Positions 1 to 6,084 of a stretch of 8,218 nucleotides of DNA are shown piece after piece. Position 1 is the stretch's first letter; each line of letters begins with the position of its first letter. The notes under the pieces were generated by a model. That model was given only the letters and a program-made list of their open reading frames with translations, did no database searches and was not told the origin of the DNA. Made by a program: the position numbers and the translations under genes. The DNA is from Synergistaceae bacterium (GTDB taxonomy: Bacteria > Synergistota > Synergistia > Synergistales > Synergistaceae), in the NCBI GenBank assembly GCA_028702015.1, contig JAQVPO010000053.1, positions 1-8,218 on the forward strand, read 5' to 3'.

Positions 1-1296
1 GTCTCCACTCGTATCAATGATTCCCTCGGCGCCTGTGATCGTTGCTTCATTGCCGGCCGTGCCAAGCACTCTTACTGTCCCGCCAGTAGAGCGTATCGCA
101 GCTCCTGTGCCGCCATTAACGGTTACTCCGGTATCGATTAGGACTCCTCCGTCGGTATTATAAATACCCCCAGTGCCTCCTGAGATAACCGAGGTCGCTC
201 CTGTCACTCTAACATTTCCACCAGTATCGGCTATACCGTATTCACCTGCGTTGATCGTGGAATCGGTCACCGTTACACTACCGTCTGTTTCATCAATCCC
301 AGTTCCATGCACATCTATATCAGAATAATTGATGAACACATGCCCGTCAGTGTTCAGAATACCATTGCCGTCACTGTTACTGTTTTCCAACGTCGAGCTT
401 CTTACAGTAACGTTTCCACCTGTATTCTGGATAATACCTTCAGAAGAATTGAATCCTCCGACAAGAATATCGGAGTCAGAAACCTCAACGTTTCCGCCTG
501 TCTCCGTTATCGCGCTCATCTTTGCGCTTACAGTAGAATCCTCTAATTTAACATTTCCGCTTGTTTTATCTATCGCATACTGTCCTGTACTAAGTATGCT
601 TGCTCCGGTATTCGTTATAACACTGTACGCATCTACGATCTTCCTGTCCGATACATCACCGCCCTGAAGACTGACAGTCCCGGTTGTATTAATACTGGGA
701 ATACCACCTCTGCTGTCGATACTGCCACCGCTGAGAACAGTGACATTTCCGAACATTGATTCTGGGTTACCGACTCTGCCATTGATAGCTCCGTCACTCT
801 CTACTGTAATAGATCCAGTCGTTGTAGCAACATTGCCGGTTATTTCGCCTCCGCTGTTTACCCTGACAAAGCCTGTACCTGTATCAACATTGCCGGTTAT
901 TTCGCCTCCGCTGTTTACACTGACAAAGCCTGTACCTGTATCAACATTGCCATTCAGCGTTCCGTTGACAGTTACATTTGCTCCGGCTGTAGCCGCCGTT
1001 CCGGACAGAGTTACATTAGTGCCAGTACCAACGATCAAGGAACCTGTGATGTCCGCGTTGACTGTAATAGCAGGCGCTATGCCATCTCCAAAGGACAAGA
1101 TCCCTATACTGTTGGTAGCAGCCAAAAATGGCCCCAAATTGACCAATGGCTGTTGTGGTCCTCCATTGACTGAAAACCCGCTGGCTGTCACCACTATGCT
1201 GTTATAATTCACAGCCTCCGACTGCGCAGGGAATACAGCAAATGCAGTCAGTATCATGATAGAGACTATGAGAAATAAACCTCTTCGTACATTCAT
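1..1296 (-). CDS. Large secreted beta-helix surface protein, autotransporter passenger-like (N-terminal 432 codons, runs off window)
   Basis: The frame is open from an ATG at 1296 to the left edge with no stop, so the 3' end lies outside. A GGAG sits 11 nt upstream. Residues 1-28 form a Sec signal peptide (basic NVRR, hydrophobic 7-23, AxA-like end QSEA). The rest is rich in Gly, Thr, Ser, Asn and Val and almost lacks Cys, Lys and Trp. From about residue 262 it falls into rungs of about 21-25 residues, each with a core like GI-x-x-T-G/D-G-x-V-x-V followed by S/T-x-I, as in right-handed parallel beta-helices. Residues 117-154 are a tandem 19-residue duplication. Such passengers in diderm bacteria usually end in an outer-membrane beta-barrel, or are otherwise surface-anchored, but that part is not visible here. 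An adhesin or other surface role is inference. An S-layer-type or secreted repeat protein is the alternative. Confidence 0.85.
   Translation of the reverse strand, partial: MNVRRGLFLIVSIMILTAFAVFPAQSEAVNYNSIVVTASGFSVNGGPQQPLVNLGPFLAATNSIGILSFGDGIAPAITVNADITGSLIVGTGTNVTLSGTAATAGANVTVNGTLNGNVDTGTGFVSVNSGGEITGNVDTGTGFVRVNSGGEITGNVATTTGSITVESDGAINGRVGNPESMFGNVTVLSGGSIDSRGGIPSINTTGTVSLQGGDVSDRKIVDAYSVITNTGASILSTGQYAIDKTSGNVKLEDSTVSAKMSAITETGGNVEVSDSDILVGGFNSSEGIIQNTGGNVTVRSSTLENSNSDGNGILNTDGHVFINYSDIDVHGTGIDETDGSVTVTDSTINAGEYGIADTGGNVRVTGATSVISGGTGGIYNTDGGVLIDTGVTVNGGTGAAIRSTGGTVRVLGTAGNEATITGAEGIIDTSGD
828..951 (-). repeat. 57-bp in-frame tandem repeat (about 2.2 copies)
   Basis: Positions 828-884 and 885-941 are the same 57-bp unit, and the first 10 bases recur at 942-951. 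The two full copies differ at one base (862 versus 919), which changes Ser to Arg. The unit length is a multiple of three, so it adds exactly 19 residues (core NVDTGTGF...GGEITG) to the beta-helix protein. Near-identity implies a recent duplication or ongoing homogenisation. Confidence 0.95.
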
Positions 1297-1356
1297 GAGA
1301 CTTCGTTCTCCTTTCTTTAGTTAAGGGAAAATCTCTATTGTAAAAACATAAAAATG

Positions 1357-1372
1357 GATGATATGGATCATC
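1357..1372. promoter_or_regulatory. Small inverted repeat near the predicted start site of the surface-protein mRNA
   Basis: The arms GATGAT and ATCATC are separated by four bases (ATGG). The dyad lies just downstream of the -10 box at 1384-1389, so it would occupy roughly the first 20 nt of the transcript. It could be an operator or a 5' stabilising hairpin. This is inference from position and symmetry only. Confidence 0.3.
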
Positions 1373-1383
1373 AAAAACGAAAT

Positions 1384-1412
1384 ATATTAGAAAAACCACT
1401 GCTGTCTTTCAA
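1384..1412 (-). promoter_or_regulatory. Sigma70-like promoter of the surface-protein gene
   Basis: On the minus strand TTGAAA (1412-1407) is followed after exactly 17 bp by TAATAT (1389-1384). Predicted transcription would start near 1376, leaving an 80-nt leader before the ATG at 1296. The hexamers match the consensus at 4/6 or better with optimal spacing. Confidence 0.55.
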
Positions 1413-1650
1413 AGAAACTCATTGACTCTTTACTATAATAAATTAATTATCATTAGCTTTTGTCTTTGACTATCACGCCTCCTTTAAACCAGGCTACCTA
1501 AATAGCTGATTTCAACACAAAATTATAGAAAAGGATTATGTCAGAACAGGCAGGCCGAGAGGCTGCGTATAAAAAGAAGTCCTATGTTTTAAAAAACAGG
1601 GGAAAGTAGAACAACGACTGTTGTTTTCCGGAAGAGTTATTAAAAGAATC

Positions 1651-1704
1651 CTATAGCAGAAAGACGCAAAAAAATGAAAAGATGAATTTCCTGAGGTCAT
1701 ACAC
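1651..1704 (-). other. Possible 17-residue leader-like peptide ORF with strong SD
   Basis: A near-perfect AAAGGAGG (about 1718-1711) is followed by three candidate starts: ATG at 1706, GTG at 1704 and ATG at 1700. The GTG frame encodes 17 residues (M-Y-D-L-R-K then a hydrophobic run ending FLL) and stops at TAG 1653-1651. This resembles the n- and h-region of a signal peptide that is cut short. The ATG frames instead run to 1536 (54-56 residues) with no recognisable pattern. It could be a small membrane peptide, a regulatory leader or the remnant of a secreted-protein gene. No function can be assigned. Confidence 0.2.
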
Positions 1705-1892
1705 ATCTGCCTCCTTTCCATGTAAAAAGGCACTATCCTAAATCGATAATTAAATCCAATTTTTGCATAAAATACCGATAAATACAACTCTTTTTTTGTA
1801 AAATTTACCTTAAGCCAAAGATCTCCCCAGATAATTCTAATTTCAAAACAGTTTACCGAACTTAATGCGATATTATTTTTTGAATAGTACAT

Positions 1893-1921
1893 TTTATAGG
1901 TCACGTTTCGTCACGTTTAAA
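1893..1921 (-). promoter_or_regulatory. Sigma70-like promoter with tandem TCACGTTT repeats in its spacer
   Basis: On the minus strand TTTAAA (1921-1916) and TATAAA (1898-1893) are 17 bp apart. The spacer contains two direct copies of ACGTGAC (plus strand TCACGTTT at 1901-1908 and 1911-1918), 10 bp apart, which places them on one helix face. Direct repeats in phase with the helix are typical of transcription-factor half-sites. Whether a factor binds here is inference. Confidence 0.35.
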
Positions 1922-1931
1922 CAGGAGCTGC

Positions 1932-1945
1932 CGTTATATATAACG
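1932..1945. promoter_or_regulatory. Perfect 14-bp palindrome at a predicted start site
   Basis: CGTTATATATAACG equals its own reverse complement. It begins about 5 bp downstream of the -10 box TATAGA (1955-1950), so it would cover +1 of that promoter. That is a common position for a repressor operator. No gene is close enough to name the regulator. Confidence 0.4.
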
Positions 1946-1949
1946 CCCC

Positions 1950-1978
1950 TCTATATTGACTGCATTAAAAATGGTCAA
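1950..1978 (-). promoter_or_regulatory. Sigma70-like promoter, minus strand
   Basis: TTGACC (1978-1973) and TATAGA (1955-1950) are separated by exactly 17 bp, a 5/6 and 4/6 consensus match. Transcription would start near 1943 and run toward the surface-protein gene, giving either a leader of about 650 nt or a separate short RNA. It lies downstream of the tRNA terminator, so it would restart transcription there. Confidence 0.45.
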
Positions 1979-2013
1979 ATTGCATCTAAGGGATTGAACG
2001 TGCAAAGAACGAG

Positions 2014-2043
2014 ACAGGCCCCTGAGTAACCTCAGGGGCCTGT
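2014..2043 (-). terminator. Transcription terminator downstream of tRNA-Arg
   Basis: A perfect 13-bp GC-rich stem (2014-2026 pairing with 2031-2043) closes a 4-nt loop. On the minus strand it is followed by a moderately T-rich run (CTCGTTCTTTG). It lies 23 bp beyond the tRNA CCA end, as expected for an intrinsic terminator, although the T tract is interrupted. Confidence 0.75.
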
Positions 2044-2066
2044 AAACCGTAGTATGACCAATTATA

Positions 2067-2143
2067 TGGCGGGCTCGGCCGGAGTCGAACCGGCGACCTA
2101 CGGCTTAGGAGGCCGTCGCTCTATCCTGCTGAGCTACGAGTCC
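2067..2143 (-). tRNA. tRNA-Arg (anticodon CCT)
   Basis: The 77-nt cloverleaf can be read fully. It has a 7-bp acceptor stem, U8-A9, a D stem GCTC/GAGC with 9-nt loop, an anticodon stem ACGGC/GCCGT around loop CTCCTAA (anticodon CCT, decoding AGG), a 5-nt variable loop, a T stem GCCGG/CCGGC with loop TTCGACT, discriminator G and an encoded CCA. One acceptor pair (A3 with C70; 2141 and 2073) is mismatched. It stands alone, with no second tRNA beside it. Transcription may come from its own promoter, with read-through from the aminotransferase gene also possible. Confidence 0.97.
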
Positions 2144-2157
2144 GCACCGCAAAAGGT

Positions 2158-2187
2158 AGTCTATCATGTAACATCAGGTTAACGCAA
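2158..2187 (-). promoter_or_regulatory. Candidate tRNA promoter
   Basis: TTGCGT (2187-2182) and TAGACT (2163-2158) lie 18 bp apart on the minus strand. The predicted start would fall about 7 nt before the mature tRNA 5' end. The match is only moderate (3/6 and 4/6), so position is the main support. Confidence 0.35.
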
Positions 2188-2305
2188 CTCTTTTTATGCC
2201 CTATATATCAGCAATTTAAGCCATTTTGCTTATCTCTTCCCGCAAGAACAGACCTCTAGATCTTTTTATGAATTTTGTGGCCTCTGTAAATGCCACGAGA
2301 TTAGC

Positions 2306-3424
2306 TCATAATTTTTCAAAATATTCTCCGAGGGTCTCAAGTCCATTTTGCAGCAGGTCTCTGTCACCAAAACCAAACCCCAGCCTGAAACATTTTTTTT
2401 CTTCAAAGCAATCACCATGACAGAGAAGGACTCCTGTTTTTTCGTAGATATCTGTGCAAAGCTCCACTTCATTTATATCATAGTCATAGTGTACAAGCAT
2501 GGTAGTGGTAAAAGTCTCACCATAAGCTAAAAGAGCAGGCTGTTTTCTGATCCATTCATCAACTATTTTTTTGTTCGGCCTGACTATATCACGCGCCCTC
2601 ACAAGCATCTTTGGGCTGTTCTCAAGTGCGATGGCCGAAATCAGTTCATCAAATACACCGTTGCAGATCGAATCATAGGATCTCCTGTTCTCGAGTATAT
2701 CGTATGCCTTTTTGTCACCCACCACCGCCCAGCCCACTCTTGTCCCGGCCATTGAGTATATCTTGGACATGCTGCCCGTAGATATGCCCTTATCGTAGAG
2801 ATCAATTATCGAGGGCATGTATTCGTCTGCAAGCCCCCTGTATATCTCATCGCACAGTATGTATGAGCCATTCTTTTCAGCTATGCTTATAATTTTATAC
2901 AGATCATCAGCATTCATATAGGCGCCTGTTGGATTATTCGGGTTAGTGAGAGTTATCAGCTTCGTATTGCTGTCAGCAAGGGCCTCCAGCCTTTCCGGAT
3001 CGACCTTATATCCCTCTTCCTTATTCAGGCGAAGGGGACGCACTTCTATACCTAAGGCTTCAGGAATGGAATAGTGCTGCTGATAGTTAGGCATGACAGC
3101 AACTACATTGTCTCCTTTTTCAAGCATTCCGGTAAGCACCGACGAATTTGCCCCTGTTCCTCCATGGAATGTGAGGACCCTGCCCGGCACAGCATTTTTG
3201 TATATTGATGCTATGGCTTCAAGAAGCCGGGGGAGTCCGAAGAAGGCACCGTAATGAAGATGAGTCTCAAAGAAATACTTGGTCAGTTCTTCTTTATTTT
3301 CTCCGCTGATCTCTGTCAGTTCATCCAGAGAAATGGCCTTGACACAGCTTGCGCCCAGGTTATATCTGCAGTATGGATCACGGGGGTTCAGCCATTTCTC
3401 AACTTTAAAATCTTTTATATACAT
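2306..3424 (-). CDS. Fold-type I PLP-dependent aminotransferase (class I/II)
   Basis: A complete 372-residue enzyme, close to the usual length of the family. It catalyses PLP-dependent transfer of an amino group, or related chemistry at an amino acid C-alpha, in the cytoplasm. Visible family marks are the cofactor phosphate-loop region GGTGANS (88-94), aromatic Tyr114 expected to stack on PLP, NPNNPTGA (161-168) with Asn164, DEIYRG with Asp192 and Tyr195, the Schiff-base Lys221 in SMSKIYSMAGTRVGW, and the substrate-carboxylate Arg347 in CFRLGFG. The N-terminus MYIKDFKVEKW and SLDEL match a branch of the family often annotated simply as aminotransferase class I/II. The substrate cannot be told. 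The start at 3424 is chosen because AAGGAG lies 9 nt upstream and the family begins there. A longer in-frame TTG start at 3502 adds 26 residues without a well-spaced SD. It follows the PDZ gene by 109 bp and may be its distal operon partner. Confidence 0.92.
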   Translation of the reverse strand: MYIKDFKVEKWLNPRDPYCRYNLGASCVKAISLDELTEISGENKEELTKYFFETHLHYGAFFGLPRLLEAIASIYKNAVPGRVLTFHGGTGANSSVLTGMLEKGDNVVAVMPNYQQHYSIPEALGIEVRPLRLNKEEGYKVDPERLEALADSNTKLITLTNPNNPTGAYMNADDLYKIISIAEKNGSYILCDEIYRGLADEYMPSIIDLYDKGISTGSMSKIYSMAGTRVGWAVVGDKKAYDILENRRSYDSICNGVFDELISAIALENSPKMLVRARDIVRPNKKIVDEWIRKQPALLAYGETFTTTMLVHYDYDINEVELCTDIYEKTGVLLCHGDCFEEKKCFRLGFGFGDRDLLQNGLETLGEYFEKL

Positions 3425-3533
3425 ATCCGTTATCTCCTTATCATGGACAAATACATTTGCTTTCACCATTCCAAAGGCGGTTAAAGCTCTCGGCAAGGTC
3501 AAAACATGGATTTGAATACCGTCTCCTTATCCT

Positions 3534-4358
3534 TTAAAGCTGGATCTCCAAACTTCTCTGCTTTCCTTCTTGGGAGACTGTTATTCTAACCGGAGCCTTC
3601 AGCTCAGCTCTCTTTTCAAGATACGAATCTATACGTGCAAGATCAAAATCTTTTGTGTCGTATGTATCGACCATAACAAGCGAGTCTCCCGGCCTAACTC
3701 CGGCGTAAAAAGCTGCCGTTCCTTTCACGACATCCTTAATAATAAATCTTCCCTGGGGATCCCTCTGAAATTCCTCAAGCTCAAAACCCAGACAGCTTTT
3801 CGAAGGAGCAGGAGGCACAGGCTCTTTATAGTACTCATTCGACTCTTCCGACACTGAATAATCTGGAGCAGTTACCCTGACTGAGATCTTTTTATCTTCC
3901 TGACGTATGGTGTATTCAAGCCTGATGTTCTCTTCAAACCCGCTGATCTTGAGAACTGTTACTCCATTTCTGTCGTCAAGAAAGGTTTTTTTGCCTTCGC
4001 CCTCCCAAAATTTCACGAGCTTTTCCACAGCTTCCGGGACACCTGTTTCAAAAATAAGTCCGGCGGCACGCTCCATCTCTTTTTTGGAGCTCTCTTTTGC
4101 ATGTTCCCTTATATCTTTTACTTTCTGTTCATAGGCAGCCTGCTGCTTTGCAGCTTCATCATCGTCAGGGGCTTTTCCGGCGGCCAGCGTTGCCAGCAGC
4201 ACTGCAAGACCTGTGGCATCGACCCAGACCTCAGTATGGCTCGAACTGTAGCTATGATGATGGTGTCCGGGAGGCGGTCCGGCATTTGCGCAAGCTTCTT
4301 TAACAGGCATAATCAAAAAAATAAGCAGAAAGGCCATCACCCTGACATGCTTTTTCAT
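3534..4358 (-). CDS. Secreted PDZ-domain protein with His-rich N-terminus
   Basis: A 274-residue exported protein of unknown function. Residues 1-26 are a Sec signal peptide (MKKHVRV, hydrophobic core, ACANA cleavage). Cys23 is not in a proper lipobox, because Lys20 occupies the -3 position. The mature start GPPPGHHHHSYSSSHTE carries five His within ten residues (32-35 and 41). A short hydrophobic patch (50-60) and a charged, probably helical or coiled region (65-120) follow. Then comes a beta-rich middle (123-168), a Pro-rich linker (177-187) and a C-terminal PDZ domain (about 189-274; carboxylate-binding-loop equivalent LGFEL, then VKGTAAFYAGVRPGDSLVMVD). No protease domain is present, so it is not DegP/HtrA. 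The ATG at 4358 has AAGGAGG upstream. An in-frame extension to 4469 would overlap the preceding gene. It lies 31 bp after that gene, so they are probably co-transcribed. Confidence 0.85.
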   Translation of the reverse strand: MKKHVRVMAFLLIFLIMPVKEACANAGPPPGHHHHSYSSSHTEVWVDATGLAVLLATLAAGKAPDDDEAAKQQAAYEQKVKDIREHAKESSKKEMERAAGLIFETGVPEAVEKLVKFWEGEGKKTFLDDRNGVTVLKISGFEENIRLEYTIRQEDKKISVRVTAPDYSVSEESNEYYKEPVPPAPSKSCLGFELEEFQRDPQGRFIIKDVVKGTAAFYAGVRPGDSLVMVDTYDTKDFDLARIDSYLEKRAELKAPVRITVSQEGKQRSLEIQL

Positions 4359-4389
4359 CTCTATCTTTTCCCTCCTTATAAACCCATTG

Positions 4390-5367
4390 CTATCGCGCTC
4401 TTTTGAAGGTACCGGCTGTATCGTGGAAAAGAGAGATGTTTTCCAGTTCCTGTATGCCGGATCTCGCAATACCGACCATTACATGGCTGTTCATGCTGTC
4501 AAAGAGCATCATCTGGTATATTAGTTTTTTTTGTTCCCCTGCAGCATAACCTATAATCTCAAAACCGCTGAGGCCATCGATCGTGACCTCTTTATCGGAG
4601 ATGATCTTGATTTTTTCTCCTTTTTCTACCATCTGAAACCTTTCTTTCGCATATTCATGCTGTTTATCAACTGCAACTAATGTGCCCGAAAGGCTTGAGA
4701 CCACAAATAAAGAACCATCTTCTTTCCTTGTTGGGAGGATACCATCTTTTGTATATACAACTGTACCTTCAAGCAAAGCGGCTAACTTGAGGGGGGTTCC
4801 GTGTACATCTACGCTGCCGAGCGGTATTCCCATCGAAGACTGATTTTCAGAGTTTTCCCAATACGCGCTTTTTATCGCTGCCAGAACATCTTCTCCCCGT
4901 TTTTGGTCTTGGGCGGGATAAATGCCGTTTATAAGCCAGCATTCTTCCCCTCTGTCAACTATCAGAGTCCATTTACCAACCATTTTTGAAGCTGTTTTCT
5001 GGAAGATTTTCATCAGCATGGCAGATGATCCATTCCATATAAATTCATTTTTCATCTTCAGTCCCATGGAGGCTTTCTTCAGGTTTTCTTCATTGAATTC
5101 TTTCTGAAGATCTGAGTATGGCAAACGTATGACAGAAGCTTCAAATGAGACCCTTTTGGTTTTATCAACACATCCGGACTCTGTTTTTACAAAGCTATAC
5201 CCTTCCGGCAATACGAGATAAACCGGCAAGGTGAAGACAGACCTGTGCTGAGAAGTTTTTGTGGGCTTTAGTTCTTTGAGACCTTCAGCAACAGCACTGT
5301 CTGCAATAAAAAAGAAGAACAGGAGAAAAGACAGTAAGGTCGCTGTTTTCTGCAAGATTTTCATCAT
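4390..5367 (-). CDS. Secreted protein of unknown function with two apparently related halves
   Basis: A 325-residue exported protein I do not recognise by name. Residues 1-27 are a signal peptide ending in AVA before Glu28. Two segments of similar plan follow, about 50-171 and 190-322. Each has an N-terminal stretch on a tolerable sequence with a helix, then two or three strands of the type xGxxAxLMxIFQ / xGLSGFEIIGY, W/Y-TLIVDRG / QMMLFDSMN, CWLINGIYP / HVMVGIAR, and a final helix ending AIKSAYW / TAGTFKR. This resembles the small PsbP/DcrB-like secreted folds, an inference from pattern only. The first ATG overlaps the TPR stop codon by one base (TAATG) with no good SD, so translation is probably coupled. 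A second ATG follows directly. A periplasmic or outer-membrane-associated role with its PDZ and TPR neighbours is likely. Confidence 0.8.
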   Translation of the reverse strand: MMKILQKTATLLSFLLFFFFIADSAVAEGLKELKPTKTSQHRSVFTLPVYLVLPEGYSFVKTESGCVDKTKRVSFEASVIRLPYSDLQKEFNEENLKKASMGLKMKNEFIWNGSSAMLMKIFQKTASKMVGKWTLIVDRGEECWLINGIYPAQDQKRGEDVLAAIKSAYWENSENQSSMGIPLGSVDVHGTPLKLAALLEGTVVYTKDGILPTRKEDGSLFVVSSLSGTLVAVDKQHEYAKERFQMVEKGEKIKIISDKEVTIDGLSGFEIIGYAAGEQKKLIYQMMLFDSMNSHVMVGIARSGIQELENISLFHDTAGTFKRAR

Positions 5368-6011
5368 TATTCAGTTACTGTATCCTCTGACTTATGGATG
5401 TTTTCATCCCCATCTTTTGCTTCTGGCTGATTTTCTGACAAAGTATCGCCTGCAGCTTCTTCATTGCCAGTCTTTATCGGGTCATCCTGTGTAATACCCG
5501 GGATATCAGGCAGGCCAGGCGCGACCTTTTTCAGCAGATCCCTGAAAAATCCTTTTATCTTGCCGGAAGAAAGATTTTCTGCAAGAGTCTCGGCACCTGA
5601 CAATGCGTTCTCCGTGCCTATTGCTCTAAGCGCCTGCACTTCTTTTTCCGCAGCGCCGTAGTTCTTTGCTCTTATATAGAGCAGACCCAGCTTATATCTG
5701 GCTTCCACGTTATCTGGCTCCAGTTTTACAAGTTTTTCATAATATTTAGCTGCAGTTTCGTAGTCTTCCATCCCCAGGCTGGATTCAGCAAGTCCCTTCA
5801 CTACCCTGGATCCCGGCCTAAGACTAAATTTTTCAGCCTTCCTGAAGATTTGTGCCGCCCCATAGTAGTCACCTGAACGAAGAAGGGCCTCTGGTTTTAC
5901 TATGTTCTTCTCCCGCATGGTCGCAAGAGCAAGAAACGCCGTCGCAGAAAGAAGTATTATCACCAGCACTATGACAAGACCTGAAAAAAAACCTCCTCTT
6001 TGCCTATTCAT
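5367..6011 (-). CDS. Membrane-anchored TPR protein
   Basis: A 214-residue protein with a short basic N-terminus (MNRQRGG), one transmembrane helix (about 10-31), then three TPR-like helix pairs. These are about 39-62 (SGDYYGAAQIFRKAE), 69-101 (a clear TPR with YETAAKYYEKLVKLEPD) and 102-135 (EARYKLGLLYIRAKNYGAAEKE). A region with a short helix (151-164) and an acidic, disordered tail rich in Glu, Asp and Asn (about 175-214) complete it. The TPR part should lie outside the cytoplasmic membrane, as no cytoplasmic domain is left. TPR arrays act as protein-binding scaffolds, but the partner is unknown. The start at 6011 is preferred over 6026 because GGAGG sits 8 nt before it. It is the first gene of the tightly spaced envelope set and lies 73 bp after the phosphatase. 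Confidence 0.87.
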   Translation of the reverse strand: MNRQRGGFFSGLVIVLVIILLSATAFLALATMREKNIVKPEALLRSGDYYGAAQIFRKAEKFSLRPGSRVVKGLAESSLGMEDYETAAKYYEKLVKLEPDNVEARYKLGLLYIRAKNYGAAEKEVQALRAIGTENALSGAETLAENLSSGKIKGFFRDLLKKVAPGLPDIPGITQDDPIKTGNEEAAGDTLSENQPEAKDGDENIHKSEDTVTE

Positions 6012-6084
6012 AACTTGTCCCTCCAATCGATTAAAGAATCGGCAGTTGCAGCCGGACTGTTCAGAAAGCGTTTTTAGATCCTTC

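Larger units (their letters stand above)
1297..2013. other. AT-rich intergenic region without a convincing long gene
   Basis: About 700 bp separate the surface-protein start from the tRNA terminator. The longest frame is a minus-strand 122-codon ORF (1904-1536). Its composition (many Phe, Tyr, Cys; no domain pattern) does not look like a conserved protein, and its first ATG has no SD. The region does hold three sigma70-like promoters, a palindrome, a tandem 10-bp repeat, two AAAGGAGG SD-like motifs (near 1711-1718 and 1480-1487) in front of very short frames, and an AACAAC/GTTGTT dyad at 1610-1625. It may be a long regulatory leader, a small-RNA or small-protein locus, or decayed sequence. 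Confidence 0.5.

Noticed and set aside
740..1207. Plus-strand 155-codon ORF with repeated Pro/Thr/Leu-rich units
   Set aside because: It is the antisense shadow of the beta-helix gene. Its repeats are simply the 57-bp tandem repeat read backwards, and there is no SD.
1202..1399. Minus-strand 65-codon ORF overlapping the surface-protein start
   Set aside because: It overlaps the leader and signal-peptide coding region in a different frame and has no SD or protein-like composition.
1440..1580. c-di-GMP (GEMM-I) riboswitch look-alike on the minus strand
   Set aside because: ACGCAGCC...CGGCCT and GGTAGCCTGGTT resemble parts of the motif, but the GCAAACC core is absent and the distance between the parts is too long.
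1610..1625. AACAAC/GTTGTT hairpin as an intrinsic terminator
   Set aside because: The stem is 6 bp and AT-rich, with no convincing T run on either strand. It may still be part of a structured leader.
1536..1904. Minus-strand ORF of 122 codons in the intergenic region
   Set aside because: No SD at its first ATG, biased toward Phe, Tyr and Cys, no domain pattern, AT-rich DNA. Only its distal part, behind a strong SD, is kept as a low-confidence short ORF.
2067..2143. tRNA 3' end as an integration (att) site
   Set aside because: No second copy of the tRNA 3' sequence is present in the window, and there is no integrase or phage gene.
2277..2296. Hairpin after the aminotransferase gene as its terminator
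   Set aside because: Only a 5-bp stem with a 10-nt loop, and no T tract on the minus strand.
3425..3502. 26-residue N-terminal extension of the aminotransferase (TTG start)
   Set aside because: The family begins at MYIKDF-like sequence, and the ATG at 3424 has a well-placed AAGGAG. The extension has neither.
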